Shown here: one piece after another, positions 35,944 to 44,666 of the stretch
How the letters are laid out: each line of letters opens with the position of its first letter
Numbering within the stretch: the first letter of the stretch is position 1
NCBI RefSeq assembly: GCF_000282315.2
Contig: NZ_AKJN02000006.1
Span: 868,001-932,000, forward strand
Direction: 5' to 3'
Length of the DNA: 64,000 nt
Source: Pseudomonas sp. GM41(2012)
GTDB lineage: Bacteria; Pseudomonadota; Gammaproteobacteria; Pseudomonadales; Pseudomonadaceae
Made by a program: the position numbers and the translations under genes
Notes under the pieces: model-generated
What the model was told of the DNA's origin: nothing
The model's database searches: none
The model's input: the letters and a program-made list of their open reading frames with translations, nothing else

Positions 35944-37608
35944 TCAAGCTGAAACGTTCTTCGCGGCGGCCTCTTGAGCCTTGGCGATTTCCTGGTTGCG
36001 CAAGATAAAGCGCTGCAATTTGCCGCTAGGGGTTTTCGGCAATTCGCTGACAAATTCGATTTCACGGGGGTACGAGTGCGCGGCCAGTCGTTTGCGCACG
36101 TGTTGGCGCAATTCTTCGGCCAGTTCCGGTGCCGCGCGGTATTGCGCGCTGAGCACGACAAAGGCTTTGACCAGTTCGGTGCGTTCCGGATCGGGTTTGC
36201 CGACCACGGCCGCTTCGACCACTGCCGGGTGTTCAATCAACGCGCTTTCCACGTCAAACGGGCCGACCCGGTAGCCGGAGGTGGTGATCACGTCGTCGCT
36301 GCGACCGACGAAGCTGATGCTGCCGTCCGGGTTCCACTCGACGGTGTCGCCGCTCAGGTAATAGTTGCCGACGAAGGCCTTGGTCGGTGCGCCTTCGTAA
36401 CCGGCGAACCAGCACATCGGCGACTGGGTACGATCGATGGCCAGAATGCCCGGCTGACCGACACCGAGTTCTTTGTACTCGTCATCCAGCACTACGATGC
36501 GGTGGCCCGGCGAGGCGAAACCGGCGGCGCCCATGTGGATCGGATGCTCCAGGCCATGGTGATTGCACAGCACCATGCCGAGTTCGGTCTGGCCGTAGTG
36601 ATCGTGGATGGCCACACCGAGGTTGTCGGCGAACCAGCGAATCACTTCCGGGTTCAGCGGCTCGCCGGCACTGCTGACGATGCGCAGCTTGCCCTTGATC
36701 GAGCGGGCAAACTCGTCGCCACCCGCGATCAACAGGCGATAGGCCGTCGGCGAACCGGTGAGGTTAGTGATCCCGTATTTGTTGATCACCCGGCAGGTGC
36801 TTTCGAGGGTGAACGGGCCATCGTAAAAGGTGATCGGATGCCCCATGGCCATCGGCCCGGTAACACCGAAATAGATGCCGTAGGCCCAACCCGGATCGGC
36901 GACGTTCCAGAAGGCATCTTCAGGGCGCAAGTCCACGGCGTCACGGGTGTAGCTCTGGAAGGCGACGATGGCCTTGAGCGGAACGGACAGCGCTTTCGAC
37001 GGACCGGTGGTGCCCGAGGTGAACATCAGCAGGAACGGGTCTTCGCCGGTCAACAGGACCGGTTCGCACACAGGAGAATAATTGGCCAGTTCGGCCCAGA
37101 AGCTGTAATCGCCGCGGACGATGCCTTGGCCTTTGGGACCGGCGACGGTGACGATGGTCGGGCAGTCGGCGACTTCAGAGAGTTTGGAGCGATTGCCCGC
37201 GTCGGTCACCACCACTTTGGCGCCAGAGGAGCTGAGGCGGTGCTCGATGGCTTTCGGGCCGAATGCCGTGAACAGCGGCTGGTAGACCGCACCGATGCGC
37301 CAGGTGGCGAATACGGTGATCAATAGTTCGATGTTACGTGGCAGGAGACCGGCCACCTTGTCGCCTTTTTTCACCCCTTGGGCCAGCAGGAAATTGGCTA
37401 AACGCGCGGCTTTGTCCTGCAAGTCGCTGAAGGTGTAGGTCGCGCTGGCGCCATCGCGACCTTCCCAGAACAGCGCGATGCGCCCCGGCAAGGCATGCCG
37501 GTCGCAACACTCGACACAGGCGTTGAGGGCAGACAAATCACCCGCGAGTGCGGCGTCGACGGTGTGCTGATAATTGAACTGTGATGTAGCAGACAAGTAA
37601 TCGCGCAT
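35944..37608 (-). CDS. AMP-forming acyl-CoA synthetase
   Basis: 554 residues, ANL superfamily. P-loop [49 protein letters not shown], and the adenylation Lys in [12 protein letters not shown] near the C-terminus. It activates a free carboxylic acid at the head of the catabolic operon, probably a branched or short-chain acid given the genes below; close relatives act on 2 to 6 carbon acids. First gene of the five-gene minus-strand operon. Confidence 0.9.
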   Translation of the reverse strand: MRDYLSATSQFNYQHTVDAALAGDLSALNACVECCDRHALPGRIALFWEGRDGASATYTFSDLQDKAARLANFLLAQGVKKGDKVAGLLPRNIELLITVFATWRIGAVYQPLFTAFGPKAIEHRLSSSGAKVVVTDAGNRSKLSEVADCPTIVTVAGPKGQGIVRGDYSFWAELANYSPVCEPVLLTGEDPFLLMFTSGTTGPSKALSVPLKAIVAFQSYTRDAVDLRPEDAFWNVADPGWAYGIYFGVTGPMAMGHPITFYDGPFTLESTCRVINKYGITNLTGSPTAYRLLIAGGDEFARSIKGKLRIVSSAGEPLNPEVIRWFADNLGVAIHDHYGQTELGMVLCNHHGLEHPIHMGAAGFASPGHRIVVLDDEYKELGVGQPGILAIDRTQSPMCWFAGYEGAPTKAFVGNYYLSGDTVEWNPDGSISFVGRSDDVITTSGYRVGPFDVESALIEHPAVVEAAVVGKPDPERTELVKAFVVLSAQYRAAPELAEELRQHVRKRLAAHSYPREIEFVSELPKTPSGKLQRFILRNQEIAKAQEAAAKNVSA

Positions 37609-37755
37609 TGCCAGAATCCCTTTGTATTTTTATTAGGCTTGGGGAACCTTGAGTAACAGGGAAATACTCGCTCTGCGCGGGGCGCGGGACAATGGTCAAA
37701 GCTATCAAGTTGCGTGACTGGTTTGGCCAAGATTGGAGAGATACGGCGCCTGGGC

Positions 37756-37860
37756 GGACGCCATCGCGGGCAAGCCTTGCTCCTACAGGCCCTGATCATT
37801 CACACCATTTTGAGGCTGGCCATCGCCCTGTAGGAGCAAGGCTTGCCCGCGATGGCGTCG
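37756..37860. repeat. REP pair, class C (inverted)
   Basis: Inverted copies of GTAGGAGCAAGGCTTGCCCG with flanking GCGATGGCGTC, separated by about 40 bp. The pair sits between the AraC gene stop and the upstream region of the acyl-CoA synthetase gene. Confidence 0.9.
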
Positions 37861-37868
37861 ATCGGTGC

Positions 37869-38885
37869 CTAGCTGGCTTCGTTGAGGATCAGGCTGCGGT
37901 AATGCCCCGGATTTGACCCCGACCACTTGCGAAACGCCTTGTAGAACGAGCTGGTATCGGCAAAGCCCAAACGCGTGGCGATCTCGGCAAAGCTGATGGT
38001 CGGTTCTGCCAGCCAGACAATCGCCAACTCCTTGCGCACGCTGTCCTTGAGCCCCTGGTAAGTCTGCCCCTCTTCGGCCAGGCGTCGACGCAGGGTTGAA
38101 GCCGACATGCACAGCTGTTGCGCCAAGGGTTCGGTTTCCGGCCAGTGTTCGGCGGGCAGTTGCCGCAAATCGTGCTTGATCCGGCTGGCCAGGCTCTCCG
38201 GGTCGCGGTACTTGACCAGAATATTGGCCGGCGCATGGGCCAGGAAACGCTTGAGTTCTTCCGGGCTGCGCTTGATCGGCAAGTCCAGGCATTCGGCGGA
38301 GAAAATCATCCGCGTGCGCGGCCGGTCGAAACGCAGGTTCTCGGAGAACATCACCTGATAGTCATCGCAGAAGTCAGGCTGCGGGCAGCGCAACTCGATG
38401 GCCAGGATCGGAATCCGCCGCCCCGCCAGCCAGCAGGCGACGCCGTGAACGATCATCCAGTAAGTGAAATACGTGAAGGCGCGGCGCGGGTCCTGGTCGT
38501 CTTCGAGCAGGACGATTTCCGCCAGGCTTTGCTGACGAACCAGTTGCGCAGGCAGGTGTTCGAGCATTAACGACAAAAAGCTCAAACCGGAGGTCAGGCC
38601 GGCGGCCAGGCTCGGCTGGACCATGGAGCAGCGACAGAGAAATTCCAGGCTACCGGATTTGAGCTTGCGCGGGTCCATGCCAAAAAACTCATCGTCCCCA
38701 CGTCGTGCCAGTAAACGCCACAGGCGCGCATAAGCGGTGGCCGGGACGCGGGCATCGCTGCTGTCGAGCAGTGCCGGATCGATGCCGACCTTGTTCAACA
38801 CCTCTTCGGTAGCGACTCCCGGGGCGCAGCTTTGCAACAGCGCTTCACGCACCAGTTGAATGGAGATGGTGTCTTTTTCCGACAT
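37869..38885 (-). CDS. AraC-family transcriptional regulator
   Basis: 338 residues. N-terminal ligand domain of the 'arabinose-binding' type found in OruR/ArgR-like Pseudomonas regulators (about residues 20-210), then a C-terminal double HTH: SASTLRRRLAEEGQTYQGLKD and PTISFAEIATRLGFADTSSFYKAFRKWSG. It is directly upstream of the acyl-CoA synthetase operon in the same direction, which suggests it controls that operon, though a REP-bearing 260 bp gap separates them. Confidence 0.88.
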   Translation of the reverse strand: MSEKDTISIQLVREALLQSCAPGVATEEVLNKVGIDPALLDSSDARVPATAYARLWRLLARRGDDEFFGMDPRKLKSGSLEFLCRCSMVQPSLAAGLTSGLSFLSLMLEHLPAQLVRQQSLAEIVLLEDDQDPRRAFTYFTYWMIVHGVACWLAGRRIPILAIELRCPQPDFCDDYQVMFSENLRFDRPRTRMIFSAECLDLPIKRSPEELKRFLAHAPANILVKYRDPESLASRIKHDLRQLPAEHWPETEPLAQQLCMSASTLRRRLAEEGQTYQGLKDSVRKELAIVWLAEPTISFAEIATRLGFADTSSFYKAFRKWSGSNPGHYRSLILNEAS

Positions 38886-38959
38886 TGACCGAGCTAAGCC
38901 CTGTTCTTGTTTGAAGTGGTGGGCATATTAGCGCAGCCGTCGCCCTGACGCAGAACCCC

Positions 38960-38985
38960 TGTGGGAGCGAGCCTGCTCGCGAAGG
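38960..38985 (+). repeat. REP singlet, class B
   Basis: Single copy of GTGGGAGCGAGCCTGCTCGC in the gap between the AraC gene start and the pssA stop. No inverted partner nearby. Confidence 0.85.
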
Positions 38986-39018
38986 CGTTTTTAAGGGCAG
39001 CACATTTGCCCCGACGTG

Positions 39019-40362
39019 CTACAGAATCCGGTACAACAACCGCTCGATCCGCACCCGACTCACGCGCTTGAGAAACTTGGCCACCCCCGCCGGGTATTCC
39101 AGCAGCGTTTCCAGTTCCTGGTAACGCTCGATGCGGCGGGTGTTCTCGAAAATCTCCGCCAGCTCTTTACGGCGCGGCTCCAACAACTCGCCTTTCGGAT
39201 CATCAATCAGCAAGGCGTTTTCCAGATCGAGACGGAACGCCCGCGGGTTGAGGTTGTTGCCGGTCAGCAAGGTGTAACGCTGGTCGATCCACATGCCCTT
39301 GAGGTGGTAGGTGTTGTCGCCGTCACGCCACAGATGCAGGTTCAACTGGCCGCTGTCGACGCTGCGATGATGACGCTTGGCGAAGCGTCGCAGGCTGATC
39401 TCGTAAAGGTACGGCAGCGCCGAAATCACCTTGAACGGCTCGCTCGGCGGGATGTAGAAGTCGCTGGCCGTCTTGTCGCCGACAATGATGTCGATCTTCA
39501 CGCCCCGCGCCAGTGCCCGATTGACTTCCCGGGTCACGGGCAGCGGCAGGTTGAAGTAGGGTGTGCAGATGGTCAGGTGATGCTGAGCGCTGGCGATCAA
39601 TTCGCAAATCACTCGGCTCAACGGGTTGTTCTTGCCGACACCGAGCAATGGGCTGACCGACAAACCACTCCTTTCCGTGGTGCCTGTCGTGGTGTCGTAC
39701 GCCGCGTGCTTGAGGCGGCTGCGCAGGTCGCCGATGTCGTTGCGCAGGCTGCGGGTGGTCGGCAGGTTCGGCAAATCGAGACGATGCACCGCTTTGGAGG
39801 CAATCAGACCGTGCTGGACCAGGTGCTGCATCGAATCGGCCAGGGTGCTGTTCTGCAGCAGGTGATAACGGTCGTAGCGGTACTTGTCGAATTTGTGCAG
39901 GTAAACGTTGTTCAGGCTCGCGCCGCTGTAGATCACGCAATCGTCGATCACGAAGCCTTTCAAATGCAGCACGCCGAACAGTTCTCGGGTTTGCACGGGA
40001 ACGCCATACACCGGCACTTCACTGGCATGAGTGCGGGTGGTTTCCTGATACCAGGCCGAGTTGCCCGGCTGCTTGCCGGCGCCGATCAAGCCGCGCTGGG
40101 CGCGCAGCCAGTCAACCACCACCACCACGTCCAGTTCCGGACGCGCCAGTTTGGCCGCGTGCAAGGCATCGAGAATTTCCTGGCCGGCTTCATCCTGTTG
40201 CAGATAGAGCGCGACGATATAAATGCGCCGGGTGGCGCTGGCGATTTTTTCCAGCAGGCAGCGGCGAAACTCAGCAGCGCCGGAAAGAATGGTGACGGCA
40301 TCGGCGGTCAGCGGAAAACTGCGCAGTTTGGGCAGCAGAGAGCGTTTGAAAAGCGACGGCAT
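39019..40362 (-). CDS. pssA: CDP-diacylglycerol-serine O-phosphatidyltransferase (PLD-type)
   Basis: 447 residues, near E. coli PssA in length. Two HKD-type motifs of the phospholipase D superfamily: HLKGFVIDDCVIYSGASLNN and HLKGMWIDQRYTLLTGNNLN, each His-x-Lys followed by Asp. It condenses CDP-diacylglycerol with serine to phosphatidylserine, the precursor of phosphatidylethanolamine. Peripheral membrane enzyme: no transmembrane helix. Stand-alone gene flanked by REP elements. Confidence 0.92.
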   Translation of the reverse strand: MPSLFKRSLLPKLRSFPLTADAVTILSGAAEFRRCLLEKIASATRRIYIVALYLQQDEAGQEILDALHAAKLARPELDVVVVVDWLRAQRGLIGAGKQPGNSAWYQETTRTHASEVPVYGVPVQTRELFGVLHLKGFVIDDCVIYSGASLNNVYLHKFDKYRYDRYHLLQNSTLADSMQHLVQHGLIASKAVHRLDLPNLPTTRSLRNDIGDLRSRLKHAAYDTTTGTTERSGLSVSPLLGVGKNNPLSRVICELIASAQHHLTICTPYFNLPLPVTREVNRALARGVKIDIIVGDKTASDFYIPPSEPFKVISALPYLYEISLRRFAKRHHRSVDSGQLNLHLWRDGDNTYHLKGMWIDQRYTLLTGNNLNPRAFRLDLENALLIDDPKGELLEPRRKELAEIFENTRRIERYQELETLLEYPAGVAKFLKRVSRVRIERLLYRIL

Positions 40363-40447
40363 AGGGCTCGCAAAAAGGTCGAATCCGAAGAACCCGAGAG
40401 CTTACACCATGGATTGGTTCGGGTCTTGTTACTGACTGTAATGGCCC

Positions 40448-40515
40448 CATCGCGAGCAGGCTCACTCCCACAGGGGAACGCATTTCAAATGTGGGAGCGA
40501 GCCTGCTCGCGATAG
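40448..40515. repeat. REP pair, class B (inverted)
   Basis: Inverted class B copies with a short spacer, in the divergent gap between pssA and the TetR gene. Confidence 0.9.
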
Positions 40516-40543
40516 CAATTTTGGAGGCGACGAAAATATCCGC

Positions 40544-40579
40544 TTGACCAAGGAGAACGATCGTTCTACTGTTCGCCAC
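40544..40579 (+). promoter_or_regulatory. TetR gene promoter with 14 bp operator palindrome
   Basis: TTGACC at 40544-40549, exactly 17 bp spacer, TACTGT at 40567-40572, a good sigma-70 match. The spacer contains the perfect palindrome AGAACGATCGTTCT (40554-40567), a size and place typical of TetR autorepression. The expected start of transcription (about 40579) coincides with the ATG at 40580, so the mRNA would be leaderless or nearly so. Confidence 0.75.
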
Positions 40580-41143
40580 ATGAACGAAATAACCAGCAAC
40601 GACACACGCGACATCATTCTGGATGTCACCGAAAAGTTGATCTACAAAAGTGGCATCGCTGCCACCGGGATGGATCTTCTGGTGAAAACCGCCGGCGTCT
40701 CCAGAAAGAGTATTTACCGCTACTTCGCCAACAAGGAGGAGCTCACCGTCGCGGCCCTGCAACGCCGCGATGTGCGCTGGATGCACTGGTACAGAAGCGA
40801 AGTCGACCAGGCCGAAACGCCGGCCGACCGCCTGCTTAACCTGTTTACCGTACTCAAGGCCTGGTTCGCCTCCGAAGGCTTCCGTGGCTGTGCATTCATT
40901 AACACCAGCGGCGAAACCGGCGACCCGCAAGACCCGGTTCGCCTGGTTGCCAAAGACCACAAACAGAAGCTGCTCGACTACGTGCGCGAGCTCTGCACCG
41001 AACATGGCGCCACAGACCCGGAGACGCTGGCCAAACAGCTGCTGATCCTGATCGACGGTGCCATTACCGTGGCGCTTGTCATGGGTGATCACAGTGCCGC
41101 CGATAATGCGCAATGCATGGCGCGAAAGTTATTGGACCTGTAA
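40580..41143 (+). CDS. TetR/AcrR-family transcriptional regulator
   Basis: 187 residues from ATG 40580. N-terminal HTH (about residues 8-50): RDIILDVTEKLIYKSGIAATGMDLLVKTAGVSRKSIYRYFANKEEL; the C-terminal ligand domain is helical with a Cys in FRGCAFIN, a pattern seen in NemR/AcuR-like regulators. No ribosome site is near the ATG; the promoter places transcription start almost on it. A TTG at 40544 in the same frame would lie inside the promoter, so it is rejected. The likely target is itself plus the DUF1348 gene 56 nt downstream. Confidence 0.85.
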   Translation: MNEITSNDTRDIILDVTEKLIYKSGIAATGMDLLVKTAGVSRKSIYRYFANKEELTVAALQRRDVRWMHWYRSEVDQAETPADRLLNLFTVLKAWFASEGFRGCAFINTSGETGDPQDPVRLVAKDHKQKLLDYVRELCTEHGATDPETLAKQLLILIDGAITVALVMGDHSAADNAQCMARKLLDL

Positions 41144-41199
41144 CACTTTAACCAAGCCCGACAACTTGCTAGAACTTTACTTTGATAGGGAGACTATTA

Positions 41200-41676
41200 A
41201 TGTCTAATGCCGAAGTTCGTCCGCCATTGCCGCCATTCACCCGTGAATCGGCCATCGAAAAAGTACGTCTGGCCGAAGACGGCTGGAACTCCCGCGATCC
41301 GGAGCGCGTGTCGCTGGCCTACACCCTGGACACCAAATGGCGTAACCGTGCCGAGTTCGCCTACAACCGCGAAGAAGCCAAAGGTTTCCTGACGCGCAAA
41401 TGGGCCAAGGAACTGGATTACCGCCTGATTAAAGAACTTTGGGCCTTTACCGGCAACCGCATCGCCGTGCGTTATGCCTATGAATGGCACGACGACTCGG
41501 GCAACTGGTTCCGCTCGTATGGCAACGAAAACTGGGAGTTCGACGAGAACGGTTTGATGGCCAATCGGTTTGCCTGCATCAACGACATGCCGATCAAGGA
41601 AAGCGACCGCAAGTTCCACTGGCCGCTGGGGCGTCGGCCGGATGATCACCCAGGCTTGTCCGACCTGGGCCTGTAA
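41200..41676 (+). CDS. DUF1348 (NTF2-like) protein
   Basis: 158 residues, a single NTF2-like cone domain. Conserved blocks: [45 protein letters not shown] and [24 protein letters not shown]. No catalytic assignment is possible. GGGAG precedes the ATG at normal spacing. It follows the TetR gene and probably shares its transcript; DUF1348 genes commonly accompany such regulators. Confidence 0.85.
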   Translation: MSNAEVRPPLPPFTRESAIEKVRLAEDGWNSRDPERVSLAYTLDTKWRNRAEFAYNREEAKGFLTRKWAKELDYRLIKELWAFTGNRIAVRYAYEWHDDSGNWFRSYGNENWEFDENGLMANRFACINDMPIKESDRKFHWPLGRRPDDHPGLSDLGL

Positions 41677-41684
41677 ACACTGAT

Positions 41685-41787
41685 CCCCTGTAGGAGCTGT
41701 CGAGTGAAACGAGGCTGCGATCTTTTGACTTTGATTTTTAAGATCAAAAGATCGCAGCCTCGTTTCACTCGACAGCTCCTACAGGGG
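41685..41787. repeat. Class E REP pair forming a perfect 44 bp inverted repeat
   Basis: 41685-41728 is the exact reverse complement of 41744-41787, with a 15 bp loop. Each arm holds GTAGGAGCTGTCGAGTGAAA and CGATCTTTTGA. It lies between convergent genes (DUF1348 and sfnG), 8 and 10 bp from their stops, so it probably ends transcription from both sides. Confidence 0.92.
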
Positions 41788-41797
41788 TTTGTGGTGT

Positions 41798-42892
41798 TCA
41801 GGCGACCGCGGTTTGCGGTTTCACCAGCGCTTTAGCTTCCAGCTCACGCACCAACGGCAACACCCGCTTGCCGAAATACTCCACTTCTTCCTGGAAGTGT
41901 AGAAACCCCGCCAACACCAGATCCACGCCCACCGCTTTCAGCGCAACGATCCGCTCGGCAATCTGCTGCGGCGTACCGATCAGGTTGGTCTTGAAACCGT
42001 CGTTGTACTGCACCAGGTCCTCGAACGTCGACTTGGCCCAGTTGCCCTCGCCCTCAGGTGACGCTCTGCCCGCCTGTTTCGCCGCATCACCAAACGCATT
42101 CACCGCCTCGGGGTCCGCCTGATCGATGATTTGCGCCAGCACGGCTCGCGCTTCTTCTTCGGTGTCGCGGGCAATGACAAACGCGTTCACGCCGACTTTC
42201 ACCGAATGATTGTTCGCCGCCGCCTTGGCGCGGATGTCATCGACCTGGGCCTTGATGCCTTCCGGGGTGTTGCCGTTGGTGAAGTACCAGTCCGACACCC
42301 TTGCTGCCATGTCCCGAGCTGCGCGGGAACTGCCACCCTGGAAGATTTCCGGCTGACCCAGCGGTTTCGGTTTGAGGCTGTAGTTGTCGAAGCGATAGAA
42401 GTCGCCGCGAAAGGTAAAGTTGTCCTGGCTCCAGATGCCCTTCAGCGAGCGGATGAATTCTTCGGAGCGGCGATAACGCTCGTCGTGTTCCAGCCAGTGT
42501 TCGCCAATCGCCTGGAATTCACCCTTGAACCAGCCACTGACAATGTTCACCGCCACCCGGCCATTAGTCAGCTGGTCGATGGTTGCCAATTGCTTGGCCG
42601 CCAGCGCCGGTTGCCAAGGGCCGGGCAGGATCGCGGCGATCACTTTCAGTTTGGTGGTGGCGGCCAGTAGCGCGTGGCTGAAGGCGACCGATTCGTGCTG
42701 GTACTCGGCGCCGTAACCGGCGGTGAAGCGGATCTGCGTCAGGGCGTATTCGAACCCCGCCTCTTCGGCCAGTTGCGCCAGTTTGCGGTTGTAGTCGATG
42801 CCCCAGTGGGTGCGTTGCTCGATCTTGCTGACCACCAGCCCGCCGCTGACGTTCGGTACCCAGTAGGCAAATTTTACGGCTTGCTGACTCAT
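41798..42892 (-). CDS. sfnG: Dimethylsulfone monooxygenase, FMNH2-dependent
   Basis: 364 residues, luciferase-like fold. SfnG blocks: FAYWVPNVSGGLVVSKIEQR, AGYGAEYQHESVAFSHALLA, VNIVSGWFKGEFQAIGEHWL and LGQPEIFQGGSSRAARDMAA. It oxidises dimethylsulfone to methanesulfinate, releasing sulfur when sulfate is scarce. ATG 42892 has GAGG 8 nt upstream; ATG 42898 is too close to it. A strong sigma-54-type promoter lies upstream (42930-42945), agreeing with the known SfnR/sigma-54 control of sfnG. Confidence 0.93.
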   Translation of the reverse strand: MSQQAVKFAYWVPNVSGGLVVSKIEQRTHWGIDYNRKLAQLAEEAGFEYALTQIRFTAGYGAEYQHESVAFSHALLAATTKLKVIAAILPGPWQPALAAKQLATIDQLTNGRVAVNIVSGWFKGEFQAIGEHWLEHDERYRRSEEFIRSLKGIWSQDNFTFRGDFYRFDNYSLKPKPLGQPEIFQGGSSRAARDMAARVSDWYFTNGNTPEGIKAQVDDIRAKAAANNHSVKVGVNAFVIARDTEEEARAVLAQIIDQADPEAVNAFGDAAKQAGRASPEGEGNWAKSTFEDLVQYNDGFKTNLIGTPQQIAERIVALKAVGVDLVLAGFLHFQEEVEYFGKRVLPLVRELEAKALVKPQTAVA

Positions 42893-42929
42893 TGGCATGT
42901 CCTCGGATTTCAGGGAAGTCTTGGGTGAG

Positions 42930-42945
42930 AGCAGCAACCGTGCCA
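42930..42945 (-). promoter_or_regulatory. Sigma-54-type promoter of sfnG
   Basis: Minus strand reads TGGCACGGTTGCTGCT: full -24 element TGGCACG, then the -12 GC at the correct GG-N10-GC spacing. It lies about 40 bp upstream of the sfnG ATG with room for a leader and ribosome site. Confidence 0.75.
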
Positions 42946-42994
42946 GCGCTGAAGCGTGGCTTGCGGTTCGCCTGTCTTAAGCCTGGTGAGAACC

Positions 42995-43086
42995 CTGTGG
43001 GAGCGAGCCTGCTCGCGAAGGGGCCATGAAGTTCAACATCTATGTTGACTGACCCACCGCTTTCGCGAGCAGGCTCGCTCCCACAG
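42995..43086. repeat. REP pair, class B (inverted)
   Basis: Two inverted class B copies between the divergent sfnG and DszC-like promoters, about 45 bp apart. Confidence 0.9.
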
Positions 43087-43191
43087 TGATTTGCGGTGCG
43101 TCGGGTCAATTTGCTGCTTTGTTGTTGCTACAGCAACAGTTCAGGCCTCATCGAAAATCACACTCCCCAGCAAATCCTGGCTACCTCTACC

Positions 43192-43207
43192 CGGCATGGA
43201 CCGTGCA
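43192..43207 (+). promoter_or_regulatory. Possible sigma-54-type promoter of the DszC-like gene
   Basis: CGGCATGGACCGTGCA has GG-N10-GC spacing (GG 43193-43194, GC 43205-43206) and matches the consensus at most key bases, with mismatches in the first T and the C of GGCAC. It is 41 bp before the ATG. Weaker than the sfnG promoter, but the shared physiology supports it. Confidence 0.5.
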
Positions 43208-43247
43208 ATCCCCAGTCGCATCCACTGCCGACCCAAGGAGCTGTCCC

Positions 43248-44486
43248 ATGACCGAACACCAGGTAATCAATCCACTGTCCATTGGCACCGACTATGAAGC
43301 GCTGGCCGCAAGGTTCCGGCCGATTTTCCAACGCATCGCCGCCGGTGCCGTTGAACGAGAACAAACCCGCAGCCTGCCTTACGAACCGATTCAATGGCTC
43401 AAGGAAGCCGGATTCGGCGCCGTACGGGTGCCGGTTGAATACGGCGGTGGCGGTGCCTCCCTGCCACAACTGTTCGAGCTGCTGATCGAATTGGCCGAAG
43501 CCGATTCGAACGTGCCTCAGGCCTTGCGCGGGCATTTCGCATTCGCCGAGGATCGCTTGAACTCGCCACCTGGGCCGGCCCGGGATCTGTGGTTCAAACG
43601 CTTCGTCGACGGTGATATCGCCGGCAATGCATGGACCGAAATCGGCAGCGTGGCGATTGGCGACGTCATCACCAAAGTTTCGCCTCACGGTGACCAATGG
43701 AGGCTCAACGGCGAGAAGTTCTACAGCACCGGCAGCCTGTTTTCCGACTGGATCGACGTGTACGCGCAACGCAGCGACACCGGCGGCGATGTGATTGCTG
43801 CGGTCCGGACCCGCCAGCCGGGCATCGTGCAGAGCGACGACTGGGACGGCTTCGGCCAGCGCACCACAGGCAGTGGTACCTCACGGTTTATCGATGCCGA
43901 CGTGGAGGCCGAGAACATCATCGACTTCGCCACCCGCTTCAAATACCAGACCGCGTTTTATCAGTTGGTGCTGCTGGCGACCCTGGCCGGGATCGGTCGT
44001 GCGGCGTTGCGCGATGTGGCTCACCAGGTGCGCGAACGAAAGCGCATCTACAGCCATGGCAATGCGCAGCATGTCAGCCAGGATTCGCAGGTGCAGCAAG
44101 TGGTCGGTGAGATTGCGGCACTGGTGTATGCGGCCGAGGCCAGCGCCTTGAGGGCTGCACAACCGGCGCAGCGGGCTTATCTGGCGCGCTTCTCGGGTGA
44201 TGAAGCCTTGGAACAAGAAGCGAATGTCGCGGCGGAAATCGAATCGGCCAAGGCTCAGGTGGTGGTGTCGGAGTTGATCCAGCGAGCGACCACACAACTG
44301 TTCAATGCACTGGGGGCTTCGGATACCCGGGTGGGTAAATCGCTGGACCGGCACTGGCGCAATGCGCGGACGGTGTCGTCGCACAATCCGGTGATCTACA
44401 AGGCACGGATTGTCGGGGATTGGGCGATCAACGGGACCGAGCCGCCGTTTGTGTGGCAGATCGGCAATGGGCCGCAGCCAAAGTGA
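43248..44486 (+). CDS. Acyl-CoA dehydrogenase-fold flavin monooxygenase, DszC/SfnB-like
   Basis: 412 residues. ACAD fold: GAVRVPVEYGGGGASLPQLF, NAWTEIGSVAIGD, KFYSTGSLFSDWIDVYAQRS, and a C-terminal GASDTRVGKSLDRHWRNART with the DRHWRNAR motif of DszC-type monooxygenases in place of the dehydrogenase Glu region. Such enzymes use reduced flavin to oxidise sulfur compounds. Divergent from sfnG with a sigma-54-like promoter, so it probably serves organosulfur assimilation. AAGGAG 7 nt before ATG 43248. Substrate unknown. Confidence 0.85.
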   Translation: MTEHQVINPLSIGTDYEALAARFRPIFQRIAAGAVEREQTRSLPYEPIQWLKEAGFGAVRVPVEYGGGGASLPQLFELLIELAEADSNVPQALRGHFAFAEDRLNSPPGPARDLWFKRFVDGDIAGNAWTEIGSVAIGDVITKVSPHGDQWRLNGEKFYSTGSLFSDWIDVYAQRSDTGGDVIAAVRTRQPGIVQSDDWDGFGQRTTGSGTSRFIDADVEAENIIDFATRFKYQTAFYQLVLLATLAGIGRAALRDVAHQVRERKRIYSHGNAQHVSQDSQVQQVVGEIAALVYAAEASALRAAQPAQRAYLARFSGDEALEQEANVAAEIESAKAQVVVSELIQRATTQLFNALGASDTRVGKSLDRHWRNARTVSSHNPVIYKARIVGDWAINGTEPPFVWQIGNGPQPK

Positions 44487-44503
44487 TGTAGCGCCTGGGA
44501 GGA

Positions 44504-44573
44504 CGCCTTCGCGGGCAAGCCTCGCTCCTACAGGAATCGCGTATCTCTGTAGGAGCGAGGCTTGCCCGCGAAA
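44504..44573. repeat. REP pair, class C (inverted)
   Basis: Inverted class C copies (GTAGGAGCGAGGCTTGCCCG variant) between the DszC-like gene and the TSUP permease gene. Confidence 0.9.
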
Positions 44574-44666
44574 GGGCCAGAGCGGTCGCCGCAGAAGTTG
44601 GATATAGGTAAGATATCGGCCCTTCCCCGCAGCCCCGTCCTGCACCCCGCCGAATAAGCCGATTCC

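Noticed and set aside
33852..36008. 718-codon plus-strand frame over the thiolase and SDR genes
   Set aside because: Antisense artefact of GC-rich codon use. The minus strand carries clear thiolase and SDR motifs.
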